Assembly (NCBI GenBank): GCA_019454045.1
Contig: SKCR01021417.1
Location: 1-64,000, forward strand
DNA length: 64,000 nucleotides
Source: Zanthoxylum bungeanum
Lineage: Eukaryota > Streptophyta > Magnoliopsida > Sapindales > Rutaceae
Direction of reading: 5' to 3'
Both the position numbers and the translations under genes were made by a program. Below the pieces are notes generated by a model that saw only the letters and a program-made list of their open reading frames with translations, searched no databases and was not told the origin of the DNA. Below, in pieces: positions 53,038 to 64,000 of this stretch. Positions within the stretch are counted from its first letter, which is position 1. Each line of letters opens with the position of its first letter.

Positions 53038-55483
53038 TGTAGGCATTGCATTTTTTGCATATCGGCCCGATGATGAGCCTCATACGGAGGCACTAACTTT
53101 TAGTCGTGGAAGTCGCGGAAAACGGTCGTCAGAAAGGGAAAGTCAAGAGTTGACTCATTTTGGAAATAATTCGCTAAGTTCGCTCGGAGTTCGCTTGTTG
53201 AATGTTCGTTTCAAAACATTTCTTTAACCCGAAATCACCGTAAACCATTCTAAGCCCACCTAAACACCTAAACCCACATCCAAAGCCCATGAAACCAAAA
53301 TAAATCAAACACCAAGCCCACCATCCATTAGGCCCACGTCCATGACACTAAAATTACCCCTCCTTACACTATTCAAACATGATTTACCCATCTACCATAC
53401 TTACTTTAACCATTCCACCCCACTTTGACAAAATAATAAACAAATAACCATTCCCCCACCATACCCCACGCCCATACCATACAATTATCAAAACAATTCC
53501 CTCCCAAACACCAAACAACAAACAATAATTCACAAAGCCACCAATCACCACCCTCCCCCAAACACTAACAAACAAGAAACCCATGCAAACCATTCCCCCA
53601 CCCATGCCTCCTACAAAGCAATTCTTCCAAACAAAACACTAACAACCAAGAACCCATGCAAACCATTCCCCCCACCCATGCCTCCTACAAAGCAATTCTT
53701 CCAAACAAAACACAAACTTGTAAAACATGCCCATACCACAAACCCATGCACCCATACTCCCACCATGCAATAACCACTCTCCCATTTGCCTATATAAACC
53801 ATCATTTTTCACCTTGGAACCCCTAGCACACATTAAGAGCACATACCTAGAGACATCAAGCAAAAAGACCCGGCATTTGGAGAACATAAGCAGCTCTTAC
53901 TCTCTCTATACACTCACGCCCAAGACCTCCCCCCACTGCCTTCATTTCACGCCCAAGTCACTGCCAAACCAGCCCTCATCTTCACGGCATTTTGCTCTCC
54001 AAAATTCAAGCAACTCACTGCCATCCATTGCCTCCATTCCCCTCTGAGATTCACGCATAAACTAACTCCATTTTGCCCCTACATCTCACGCTAAACCAGC
54101 AGCAAAACAGCCCATTCCAGCAGCTCAAACACGCAAAAAAGCCCCTGTAGTTCACGCCAGCCACTGCTTCATTTAGCCCCTGGAAATTACATCCAAAGCA
54201 CCCTAATTTTAGCCCCCAAACCAGTGCACAAACTGCCCCAAACACCCTCTAAAATTCGCCCAAAAACAGCAGCTCAAAAGCACTCAAAACAGTCCCCCAA
54301 AGTCATCAAAACAGTGAGCAAAAAACTGCACTTGAAAGTCCTTAAGTAAACCGAGCAAACGGCAGTCCAACGCCTTCCAAAAATCACCAAAACCGACCTT
54401 AATTCACTGCCAACCAGCGAGTTAATTGTGGAGACTTGAATCGCAGCGAAACGAACTCAAAACAGTGGACAAAACAGCGAAACAACGAGCAAAAACGTCA
54501 AAACAGCGAACCAGAAAAGTTACCGAGTGATAGCCCTTCCGACGGCCGTATAACGCATTTCCGAGAGACGAAAAAAAGGTTAGACCTGAGGGCACCTATT
54601 ACTATATTTATTTACATGAAATAATGACTTAGGAAGTTTATTTTATGGCATTTTTGCATGAATAATTAGTTTAGCATGTCGTTTAAATTTCTTCACATGA
54701 AATAATGACTTAGAAAAATGTGTTTTATGATGATTAGCATGAATAATTAATTTAACATGTCATTTATTTTAGGTTATGTAAATTAGTAACGTAGAAAAGC
54801 ATGTAACTTACTTTTTCGTCGCGTGAGAATTATGAATTAGTGTGTGATGTAATTTCGGGTGAATGGAATGTGTGTTCTTTCTTGTGGTATATTGGATGGA
54901 AACCCGGACATAAATTCCATAGCCGAATCCGAATGGACGGTATTATGGTTTGCACTCGGGATACAATGCCCCGTACCACTTGAAGGATTCACATATTTCA
55001 TTTCATCCAAACTTGTATTTGAGCGTGATTAGGCTATTAGAATGTTGTTTTTATTTTTAGCATGACTTAGTTATTTACCTTTCGTATTAGGAATTTAAGT
55101 TATGTTATGTTTAGATCATTGGTTATTTGACATGTTTGATGTGTGATATCATGTGTTTGCTGTTATGAAAGTTTACTTTTGAAGCATGCAAATCTAGATT
55201 TAGACTTTATAAGAATTTAGACTACTTTGACCAACATGTATGTTGAGTAGACTTGGTTAATATTGCACAAATCCATTCATTACAAACGACATAAGTAAGG
55301 GACATTCGAACCCAACAGTTTGAGGTCTTCCCTTGCGAGGGGTGAGTGCGGCCTTAAATCATTTTCCCGGTTCACACCGGGTGGCGACTCATTTATTCTC
55401 CGGTTTAGTCCCCCGTGGACTACTCCGTACTCCCAACCGGGCCGCGAACCCGGAATAGCGTCGCCTAGTTTCTGTGTCCCACA
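53038..55483 (+). mobile_element. LOG element 2, 3' LTR
   Basis: About 2446 bp from TGTAGGCATTGC to CTGTGTCCCACA. A TATA box, TATATAAA (53791-53798), is followed by a C/A-rich leader. Near its 3' end is CACCGGGTGGCGACTC, a phrase usual close to the end of Tat-type LTRs. There is a short tandem duplication at about 53570-53720 (ACCCATGCAAACCATTCCCC repeated). No gene is seen. Confidence 0.92.
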
Positions 55484-55488
55484 GATGC

Positions 55489-56000
55489 GCCTTGCGCTTC
55501 TTACCTTATTGCAAACTTTGGCTTTGACTCCTTGAGTATAGCCATTAACTCTCCAAGAGTTTATTATTGCAATTTAGTACTTCTAAGATCTAAGAATAGA
55601 TCTATAAAGATCCTTCAATTTCAATATCATACTATAAGGATCTAATCCTTAGTTCTGATTAAGAAATTAAGGAGTCATTTTGGCAAGTATATTGGATTAA
55701 CTCCGGGCTTAGGCTTAAGATGTTATTTTATCAAATAAAGTAACTTCTTAGTTTTCAGGACTATCCTGATGTTTTATTCTCAATTGAAAATTAAAGTCGT
55801 TTAAATATATTTTCACCCAGGATTATGTTTTAAACACTAATCTTTCAGTTATCTTGATTCTAATAGTCCAACTATCAAATCAATGATTTTAGGTACTATT
55901 GATAATGATTACTATAGTCCAACTATATAATCAACTATAATTTAATAGGTTAAATTCAATTATATTGATTACTATATTCCAATTATAAAATCAACTATAA
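55489..56000 (-). pseudogene. Copia Gag, middle part
   Basis: The minus strand encodes Gag-like phrases such as LPKMTP, SMILKLKDLY, and a segment near 55550 resembling INSWRVNGYTQ and VKAKVCNK, all with stops. It joins the Gag C-terminus at 47497 across LOG element 2. The lineage is inferred mainly from its position inside the copia element. Confidence 0.5.
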
Positions 56001-58234
56001 TTCAATTTATTAATTCAAATATATTGATTACTATAATCCAATTATATAATCAACTATAATTGAAATAGTTTGAATACAGTCCAACTGTTTATTAAAACAA
56101 CATTAATTATTAGTCCAACTAATATATTAATTTAACGACGAAAATTTGAATGAGCGCGTTTGGCAAGTAACTAAACGAATATTGCAAATTTAATACTTGC
56201 CTCCCACTATTTTTCGGCGAGCCTCTAACCCTCTGTTGAGTACTCGGGAAACCTTGTTTCCTAGTGGGTTAGGATCCCGTTAAATAACACACAATCTTGA
56301 CTTTGGCCAACAAATTGTATGATAATTAACTAGGTAGATCTCTAAGATCAATTGGATCACATCCAATTGCTAGATCCAATAGATGGACATCCAAGTCTGA
56401 AACATATATCTGATATATGCCAATATATCCAATATATTGCCTAACCTTTTTACTCTGAATCAACTAAGCATTGGCTTTGGCACAACAAACTTAGTGATCC
56501 CAGTTAAGCGGAACCCATTGACCATGGAAAGCTTCGTAATCAATGTCGATGGACAAGAAGTGATCTTGACTTTGGCCAATAAATCACAACTTGGACAAGA
56601 CACCAATATGGAACAAAGCCTTCATGATTCAAACACATCCGCGACGGACAAAGGTCTTGACTTTGGCCAATAAACCAATGCCAGTCTTGGATCTTGAGTA
56701 AGAATCACTCAATGGAAGGAAAAACGCTTAATATGATGTTGAGGGTTTTTCACGTGCAATTGGCAACCAATTAATTATCTTTGTTAAGGTCTCATCATCA
56801 TACACCCTTAAACATGTATTCTAAACACATAATAAGGCGCATATAAATAAAATAATAATGATATGCGGATGGATACTTAACATTGTTCCTAGAACAAATC
56901 TCTCACTTTCCTCTCTCCCGCTAGCACAAGTATTACTTCTACCCGATTACATAACACTTCTAAAGAAACCTCATTTACATTTAGGGGAATAGGTGAGAAG
57001 AGAAATACAAAGAGTAAGGAGGTAATAGGCTGGACACGCAGGTCCAATTACTAAATTCTAAATTTATTACAACAATTTCCAAAATTGCCTCACCCATCTA
57101 ATATCCATCTGATATACATTATTCATGCATCACAACCATGTATTCACATAAGCATGTTATCAATCAATCTAATCCAATTAATTAATCTGATAATTAATGA
57201 TCATCCAATGTTCAAACAACGATTTGATTTTGCGTGAGTCAAACTCGTTTTGCGAATAAGTACTCAAAGTACGAATTCTTGAATTAAATTAAACTACAAC
57301 ATTAAATCCAATTTAATTTGTATTTAATACTAACTCATTTATTTAATTCCAAATTAAATATTACACTTTTTAAAGTACCTTTACGACTTAGATTCCAAAT
57401 CTAATCGTTACGGGTCTCAAAGCCCGATTAACATCCAATGTTAATTTAATTTAAAGTCAATGGGCTTTTAATTAATTTCTAAGGCATGGACTTTTGGTCA
57501 ATATGGGTCAAACCCAAATACCAAAGCCCATTTAAGGAATCACCCTTATTTGCCAAGAAACCAATTTTGGCCCATTATGCCCAATTAATATTAAGGGTCC
57601 ATTAAGTCATAATTGGACTTTATGGATATGGTTTTTGGGCCCAATTGGATCCAACCAATTTAGCCTAAACCCATCTTGGTACAACCAAGTCCATTAAAGC
57701 CCAATTACAACTTTTAAAGCCCAATTTCCAAAATAGGCCCAATTAATTAAATTATCAAAATTCCAAATTTTATAATCTAATTAACCAAAGTGTATTCCAT
57801 AATTAATTACCCAAATTAATATTTCCAAAACATCAATTAGCCTAATTAATTATGCTCATTCACATCAAAACATGTCCAACACATTTTAATCAAAAATCAA
57901 ACCTATTTCATGTTTCACATGTCTCGGCATTTTGGGGATTTACATGTCCAATTCGGTTTCAATCAAATTAAATCCAAAATCAATATTACCAAATGTTTTC
58001 CAACTCATCCAATGATCAAAAAACACAAAAATACCAAGACATTTAGAGCACTATAGATTCGGCCAAGCCAATCAAATTGGGGGAAAATGATCCAATCAAC
58101 TTTTCATGAAATTGATCACATCTAACTTCAATTAAACATCATTCAAGCATACTCAATCAATTAATTTAATCAAATCATGCTCAAAATCAATTTACCCAAT
58201 TTTAACCTTAATTTCAAGTTTCATGCTCAACTTC
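56001..58234 (-). mobile_element. Copia 5' internal region, no intact gene
   Basis: About 2.2 kb between gag and the PBS. A 15-base phrase CTTGACTTTGGCCAA occurs three times (56296-56310, 56565-56579, 56656-56670). From 57200 to 58100 the text is rich in ATTTAATTCCAAATTAAAT-type palindromes and GGGCCCA/AAGCCCA. The plus-strand frame at 56437-56673 has no recognisable domain and I do not support it as a gene. Confidence 0.55.
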
Positions 58235-58246
58235 GCTCTGATACCA
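58235..58246 (-). other. Primer binding site of the copia element, tRNA-iMet type
   Basis: GCTCTGATACCA on the plus strand is TGGTATCAGAGC on the minus strand, one base from the LTR end at 58248. Confidence 0.93.
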
Positions 58247-58247
58247 T

Positions 58248-60232
58248 TGTTGGGTTTCTATGGTCTAACTGGGATCGATTTAAGCAATGAAACAATATGC
58301 GAATACATCAAGGAGGTGCGGAATACTCACAATGATCGGTTGAGCGATGCGACGAAGAACAAAACTTTTTATGCCCTTTGATGTTCAAGGCATTTGCTGT
58401 TTTTGGACCTCCTCCATTCGGCCATGGATGTCCCCAAGCTCCAAGCTTGTGAATGATGATTCCATGCTCACGGGTGCGGTTCCCTATCACCTTCGCATAA
58501 CTCCGGAAGTGTGCTAGCACTCGGTATTTATTTCCGTAAAAATCACCTATTGCTTCTCATCAACTCACGGTGAAACCAGTGAAAAGAGAAGAAGAAAATG
58601 TCCTTAGCCGAGAGAGAAGAGAGGAGGGAAGAGAGAAATGTGTAAGTGTTGGTTGGTTGGAAAAAATTGTGTATCTAATACACAAAATGAATTTCAAAAA
58701 TTCATTTACCAAATTTTTGCTTTCAAAAGTCAAACCAATTAAAGCCACAACCATTTCCATCAATCAATCAAGTGACAAGTTGTCACATCACTCAAAGTGA
58801 CTAATGATTTGACGCTTGATGTGACTTATGGGCCGCACTTAAATTCGCAATGCTAGTGCGCCTGCAAATACTCCCGGGCTCGGGTTCGCTAATTCCAAAT
58901 TAACGAATTTTCCGTTGCAATGTAATTAAATAATTATGCCTAGCAAAATCACTATTCACGTCGCTAACGAATTAATTCTAAATTAACTCGTTCGCCCGAA
59001 TTAAAATCTAATTTTAATTCCGCGTCGAAATCCAATTTCGTATAATATATCGAATATATTATTTTATCGATTAATTCCAAATTAATCATTCTCTCTCTTT
59101 AAATAATATTTTATCCCAGATAAAATATCTCCGCAATTAATCCCAGATTAATTTTCTCTCTCATTTAATTAATCCCAGATTAATAAAGTGCGAGTCATAC
59201 GTCATCGGTGAATCTTCGGGAAGTGACCCATGAGATCCCCAGATATGTTAGCAGTAAATCTGGTCGTCGGACTATCCGAACACGTACGTACCTAGTACTA
59301 CGTTTGTACCGATTTACAAGACAAGGTTGGTTTCTAGCAAAGTACCATGCCTACCCAATTCTCCAGAAATATCCTTACAGGAATATGTGATCTATATTAG
59401 GCGTAGTATACGTAGTATTGCGTATTTCGATCTAGTATCGGATGTCACGTGCTAGGCCTGGGGCTGGAAATGTGTCTGCCCCGTACGAAGCACATATCGG
59501 ATCTCTGGTAACTAGTCTCTATAATCGGATAAACATGACCTAGTCATTTTATCCCGATGACTGAAGTACATAAGAGAACCAGTTCCGTATCCTACATGAT
59601 CATCATCTCCACTATGACTGGAGTGATACTTCCATCTCGACATCACACCCAATACACTACGATTCTCAATATACCCAGAAGAGGCGTACACAGAACCTGT
59701 TAAAGCCCTGGACGACCAAAACCAAAGTACAGTGATCGTCGTAAGTATTAGGTGGTGCAAGTCTCAAGTTAAGACCAAATACACATACCCTGATTCGGAC
59801 TTCCATACACACATAGTCATACTACCAATGGAATTCCGAGGGGTCTATCCAGAGCGAAGCTATTTTTCGTACCATCGGTAAAAACAAACCTCCTACTACA
59901 CTTGCATGAGTATCATATACCCAAATATATGAGAACTATGTCGTTATGCCCTCACAACGCGCCTAAATGTAATACTAGTCTGTTCCGCATTATCGATGTC
60001 CAATCTCGATAATACTACGACTAGGGATATTTAATGATTAAACCTTTATGGATTGATACTGTGTCATATTATCTCAATCTGGAACTAATCATATGGACAT
60101 TCTATCATTTATACATCTTGGTGATCTAATCACAAATGACAGAAGAGCAATTTCCTTTGTCACATAGTTAATTTGTACAACAACACCATGATCTGTACAA
60201 ATAGTGATGCTATGTGTCATAACTGTCCAACA
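58248..60232 (-). mobile_element. Copia 5' LTR (right)
   Basis: Partner of 42388-44371, followed by the second TSD copy, AACCT (60233-60237). It has the same series of AATTAATCCCAGATTAATT palindromes near 58900-59180. No gene is supported. Confidence 0.95.
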
Positions 60233-60237
60233 AACCT

Positions 60238-60665
60238 AAGGTTCTACAGCCAAATTTTAGCTTTATCCTTCAAAGAAAAGGGAAAAAATTTGAGTCGAAT
60301 TATATTTATGCTACAATTTTGGTATGTGCAAGTATTACATACCTCTTCGAATTCCTTTAAGTGCTTATAAGGATTTTTTTGATTCTAAACTATGGAATAT
60401 GGGTAAAAGTTAAATGACACTTGGTTTGCATCTGGGGGAAAACAATGCAAGATGGTGATTTTGTCCTAGTTGGATTCATGAATTCTCTGAGTGTCATAGG
60501 ATGATTAAGATTATCATGTTGAGACTCTCGTTCTACCTGATCAACTGGATTTTCATCTCGTTCATGTGAGTTTTTATTTTGGTTATTGGCCATTTTAACT
60601 GACGAAGAAAGTGTTTGAGACTCTCTATTTAATCTACTGCAAAATGATCGAGACCAATGTCTCAT
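60238..60665 (-). pseudogene. Athila Gag, N-terminal part
   Basis: From ATG 60665 on the minus strand: a hydrophilic start, then PMTLREFMNPTRTKSPSCIVFP, the Athila Gag signature. After a frameshift near 60385 it reads NPYKHLKEFEEVCNTC and FFPFSLKDKAKIWL. It continues after the copia insertion at 42382. The frameshift and the insertion make it non-functional. Confidence 0.9.
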
Positions 60666-61195
60666 GCAACCTAAATGCGAACTATATGTTAAAATTTAAT
60701 TATGCAAGTTCAATACTTACAAAAAAAAAAAAAATAAACAAGTAAAAAAATAAAAATAAATGGCAAAAGGAAAAAGGAAAAAACACAAATGTAATGATTA
60801 GATCCTGAAAATATTTTCAGATTCTTGTCAATTCAGATCTCAATTGAATTTCCAATTCAACTGTCTTAATTTCTCGGATTAGGTTCTCACAAAAAATTAT
60901 GGAAGAATCTCTAAATGATGATGGTTCAAGAAATTCTTTGGTAAAATGCAAGCTCTATTTAAATTGAGTTTTCTGTCTCCTGTAACCTTAAAAAATCAAT
61001 ACATGATTTGTATATATGTGGGATATTTGGGTTAAGAATTCCTTTACGATCATTAGGATATCTTGGATCTACACAAATACAAAAAAGAAGAAAAAAATGA
61101 GATGCATAAAATACAAAAGAAAAAAAGAAAAAATATAAGGATGTTAAATTATTATTTTATCTATTAAATTATATTCTCCGCCAACTGTGCTAAAA
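60666..61195 (-). mobile_element. Athila 5' untranslated region and decayed PBS
   Basis: A-rich non-coding DNA. At about 61177-61194 the minus strand reads TAGCACAGTTGGCGGAGA, which matches the tRNA-Asp PBS TGGCGCCGTTGCCGGGGA at most positions. It lies just inside the LTR. Confidence 0.7.
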
Positions 61196-62736
61196 ACTTG
61201 ACACACTCACAAAGTGGTTCTTTACTCCCAAGTATAAGAGTGTCGAAGTAATAAAATAACCCGGTAAGTCTGGAGTCGATCCACATGGAATACATTTAGT
61301 AAAATAAAATAATAATTTGAGTAAAAAATAAAAAGGATGAATTGATTGAAGTGATGGACAATTTTTAAATTGGGATGCAACAATAAATTAAAAATAATGG
61401 GGATAAGAGATTCACTCTTAATATTTCAAATATAGAGAAATCTTATTTTTTATAATATATAAATTGTCATTATTACCTAATTAATTTACCCAATTATTAC
61501 TCATTGAAGCGATGGATAACTTTTAAATGGGATGCAACAATAAATTAAAAATATTGGGGCTTGAAGATCCACTCTTAATATTTCAAATATAAAGAAATTT
61601 TATTTCTTATAATATATAAATTGTCATTATTACTCAGTTAATTTACTTTAGGAATTAATTATGCCAAAACATATCAACTAACCATATAGGTGATGATAAC
61701 ATTTGTCTATAACAAGTCCAGTTAGGTACGCAATTATGCCAAATATATAAAATCAGCCATAAAGGCGGTAACAAAGTTTGTCAAAAATTAGTTCAGATTT
61801 AAATTACTCTCTCATATAATATGTGGTAAAGTATTAATTGTGCCAACAAAGATGAGATTGTTTACAGCAAATTAAGACACCCACAAATATAAGAGAAAAT
61901 TAAATATTAGTCTTTATATTACAACTCATATATGATAATATAAGTAAGATTAATTTATATTATCATATTAAGAGTTTCACCATTTACCTCAGAAAAATGG
62001 AATTAGCTACTCATGCTTTGAATAAAAACACACTTAATTTTATTACTAAAAGAAAAAAAATTACAATAAAACTTTAAAAATAAAATATACAAGAGTTGGA
62101 ACTCCACAAATTCTCAGAGAGATAAGTATGAAGTGGGCTAATTTCTGAAGTGTTGAGCATCTCTTTATAAAGGTGCTCGACACCTCTTCTTGCAATTTGT
62201 AAAATTGTAATTTGCAAGTTTGCAAATTACAAACCTCATTTCTTTTCTTTTTTTATTATATATTATTTTTTTTCAAAGGTTATCATCCACCGAAAGGTGA
62301 TGGCAACCTTTTTCTTTTTCTGTTTTATTTTAATTAATATATTATAATAGTATATATATATAATGTGTGAGACCTCCAATATAATATATATAATATTATA
62401 TATATATAATCTTGGTGGATTCTCCAAAATATATTATATATATATATAAATAATAATAATAATAATAATAATAACAATAAAAAATACATGTGTGGGTAAA
62501 TACATTATAAGCACATTTTTTGTCAATCTAAATATGGTGAATGTTTTCCAAGTTCGATTTAAATCTAGTTGTCACGCTCTTTTGGGTTTTTAGGTCTTTG
62601 AATTCATATTTCATATCTATTTTTCTGTTGAGCATCCGAAGTAGTATTTTACCTACACAATAAATAAAAATCACAATAAAAATATATAAAATATAAATAT
62701 CATTATTATTTTAAAAATGTGCTAAATTAAGATGAT
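61196..62736 (-). mobile_element. Athila 5' LTR (right), interrupted near its outer end
   Basis: It begins CTTGACACACTC after the PBS, like the LOG element 1 LTR (CTTGACCGGCG). It shares AAGTATAAAA-TCGATCC text, AGCCATAAAGGCGGTAAC (61750) and TTTACCTACACAATAA with that LTR. It contains a tandem duplication of about 160 bp (61341-61500 and 61501-61655) and AT microsatellites near 62350-62470. The outer end is cut by the Tat-type LTR at 62737. The left LTR of this element is not in place, as the element is truncated at 32160. Confidence 0.75.
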
Positions 62737-63355
62737 TGTACGGGCCAAATTTGGACCCAAGGGTAAAATTGACTTTTCGCTTCAGGCCCTACACCAGTGG
62801 TAGCCCAATCCCTCCAGATAGTACCCAGAATAAATTTGGGCCAAAGACCAGACTACATCCTCAGGCCCACGTACAAAGAGAGCCATACCCAGTAAGCCTT
62901 TGACTGATCAGTTACTTCAATCTGAAACGTCCAGACTCATCAATATCTACATAATTCGACAGTTTCCAACATCCAAGGGACGAGTAATTAAAGGTGATAA
63001 ATACACATGTTTCCCAATGGTGTAAATAAGAGAGGAAAGTCTACGAGAAAGGGGGACAGCTCAACCATATTCAACTTCCAACTTTCCTACTTACGGCTTT
63101 GAGACATCCTCAAGCTTACGACACCTTCGACTGACCGCCCTCACGGCACCCTACAAAGTTCAAGGTAGTATCCAACCTTTGAATTCCCACCTTCTACTCC
63201 TTTATCTTCACTGACTGGGCGTCGGAGTGCCCCCGGCACCCACCACACCGGTGGGCAGTACTCCCGCTCACTCTACCTCTTTGTTTTGCAGGATCGCTAG
63301 CGCCCCCAACTACCAATTCTCGATTGTGGACCTCGGGCGAAAACCAGCGTCTACA
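62737..63355 (+). mobile_element. Tat-type gypsy 5' LTR
   Basis: About 619 bp with ends TGTACGGGCC and GCGTCTACA (a TGTA/TACA inverted repeat), followed three bases later by a PBS. The last part is C-rich with TTTGTTTTGCAGGATCG. The 3' partner is outside the window. Confidence 0.8.
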
Positions 63356-63358
63356 ATT

Positions 63359-63376
63359 TGGCGCCCACCGTGGGGC
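63359..63376 (+). other. Primer binding site of the Tat-type element
   Basis: TGGCGCCCACCGTGGGGC, a wording typical of the PBS region of Tat/Ogre-type elements. It fixes the plus orientation. Confidence 0.85.
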
Positions 63377-63436
63377 TTAGCGGTTCATAGCAGGCGAATA
63401 TCTCTCATTCTACAATTCACAAACAAACAATCACTC

Positions 63437-63535
63437 ATGGTTTCTAGCAGTAAGAGAACACCAGATCTTGAGACCACACAGTTTGCCATACTCCAAGAAT
63501 GATTACGCACCCTAAAAGAAGAGAATCAAGCCATG
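63437..63535 (+). pseudogene. Tat-type gag start, interrupted
   Basis: ATG 63437 starts MVSSSKRTPDLETTQFAILQE, then TGA at 63500-63502. The frame continues LRTLKEENQAM before the sequence changes at about 63535. Its distance from the PBS fits the start of gag. Evidence is positional, as no capsid or zinc-knuckle domain is reached. Confidence 0.55.
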
Positions 63536-64000
63536 TAAGGCTCTGATATAACTCCCCGAAAGCAATTGGAGTAAATCGCCTCAACTTCCCAATCAAGTTT
63601 ACCAGTTTAACATCACCATTCTTGCATGGTTTATCTGTATCTGACAAACTACGAGAATGAGCTTGTAGACAATCACTTGTCTGTTCAACGTTCTGTGAAA
63701 GAAGTGGAGGCTCAGTAATTGAAGAACGAGTACATTTCTGAAAACAACGATCTTGAGCCAAATAAGAATTGGAGAATCAACATGATTATTCACAACAACA
63801 TGCCCTGATAGATGCCGCCGATAGTCATTGCTGCCAACAGATTTATGAATATTCATACCTTTACTCCTCTGATGATCAATTGCCGAAGATAACTGATTTT
63901 GGTTAAAAGATATTTCACATTGAATCACTGAAGAATCCTGTGGAATGGAAGTAGAAGCAGTAGTAGTAGGGAGAGAATTCTCCTGCAGCGATGAGATGGC
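63536..64000 (-). pseudogene. Host-gene-like exon fragment (possibly a SANT/corepressor-like protein)
   Basis: The minus strand has a coding-like stretch at the window edge. One frame (from before 64000 to about 63780) reads SLQENSLPTTTASTSIPQDSS, FNQNQLSSAIDHQ and NDYRRHLSGHVVVNNHVDSPIL. A one-base shift continues it as AQDRCFQKCTRSSITEPPLL, HSRSLSDTDKPCKNGDVKL. GDVKL is followed by GTAAAC, a possible splice donor. The Ser/Gln/Asp-rich style and the NGDVKL ending remind me of plant nuclear-receptor-corepressor-like SANT proteins. That is recollection, not an alignment. It is either a captured fragment in the Tat element or neighbouring host DNA. Confidence 0.35.

Larger units (their letters stand above)
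47498..55483 (+). mobile_element. LOG element 2: non-autonomous LTR retrotransposon carrying a LOG gene
   Basis: An 8.0-kb plus-strand element with a perfect TSD, GATGC (47493-47497, 55484-55488). Order: truncated 5' LTR, captured or degenerate exon-like frames, promoter with W-box repeats, intact LOG gene, 3' untranslated region with long minisatellites, polypurine tract, and 3' LTR. There is no recognisable gag zinc knuckle, protease, RT or integrase, and no PBS, which was lost with the end of the 5' LTR. The LTR is unrelated to that of LOG element 1. The GGGGGCGACTGTAGGCATT end suggests a Tat-like lineage. The shared 530 bp of the LTRs differ at only about six sites, so it is the youngest large insertion here. 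Confidence 0.9.
42388..60232 (-). mobile_element. Ty1/copia retrotransposon, interrupted by LOG element 2
   Basis: Two LTRs of 1984 and 1985 bp (42388-44371 and 58248-60232) in the same direction, ends TGTTGGRCAG and GAAACCCAACA on the minus strand, with TSD AACCT at 42383-42387 and 60233-60237. The tRNA-iMet PBS lies beside the right LTR and the polypurine tract beside the left LTR, so the element is on the minus strand. Without the nested element it is about 9.9 kb. The LTRs differ by a few percent (in the first 300 bp I count about 15 differences). Confidence 0.95.

Noticed and set aside
54051..54245. Frames on both strands in the 3' LTR of LOG element 2
   Set aside because: The C/A-rich leader of the LTR gives open but low-complexity translations. 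They are not conserved between strands or supported by motifs.
56437..56673. A 78-residue plus-strand frame inside the copia 5' region
   Set aside because: It has no recognisable domain, lies antisense to the element, and includes two of the three CTTGACTTTGGCCAA repeats.
1..64000. tRNA genes suggested by PBS-like TGGTATCAGAGC and TGGCGCC sequences
   Set aside because: These are PBS sequences beside LTR ends. No cloverleaf could be built around any of them.

Overview
This is plant nuclear DNA, most likely from a eudicot. It is built almost entirely from nested transposable elements: Ty3/gypsy LTR elements of Athila, Tat-like and long-LTR chromosomal types, a Ty1/copia element, several hAT DNA transposons, MITEs and a SINE. 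The tRNA-iMet and tRNA-Asp type primer binding sites (PBS), 5-bp and 8-bp target-site duplications (TSDs) and LOG-family genes all fit a plant. I cannot name the species.

Layout. 1-9343: a decayed plus-strand gypsy element (A) whose interior holds a truncated copia LTR, which itself holds a hAT element (6046-6970). 9344-21429: a degenerate repeat block with a 0.5-0.7 kb unit. It is interrupted by foldback MITEs, a SINE, an Athila-type LTR remnant and four hAT elements, one of which still carries a transposase with only four in-frame stops. 21430-32160: pieces of long-LTR gypsy elements (B minus, C plus, D) with a solo copia LTR (27993-30384). 32161-62736: an old minus-strand Athila element cut by two large insertions. 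The first is LOG element 1 (33006-40677, minus). The second is a copia element (42388-60232, minus, TSD AACCT), which is itself cut by LOG element 2 (47498-55483, plus, TSD GATGC). 62737-64000: the 5' LTR and PBS of a Tat-type element, followed by a fragment that looks like host coding sequence.

The main discovery candidate is the pair of LOG elements. Each is a non-autonomous LTR retrotransposon without recognisable pol that carries an intact, intronless 217-codon LOG gene (cytokinin riboside 5'-monophosphate phosphoribohydrolase, the cytokinin-activating enzyme) in sense orientation. Both keep the same upstream TATA-containing module although their LTRs are unrelated. The two proteins are only about 63% identical by my hand count, yet both are uninterrupted, while the gag-like frame of element 1 has two stops. 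This suggests long-term maintenance of a hormone-biosynthesis cargo inside retrotransposons. The regulatory DNA adds to the case: W-box repeats are expanded upstream of LOG 2, and the LTRs of element 1 hold an array of G-box (CACGTG) sites.

No ordinary intron-containing host gene, tRNA, rRNA or CRISPR array was found. Apart from the two LOG genes, every protein-coding signal I can support is a decayed transposon gene or a fragment.
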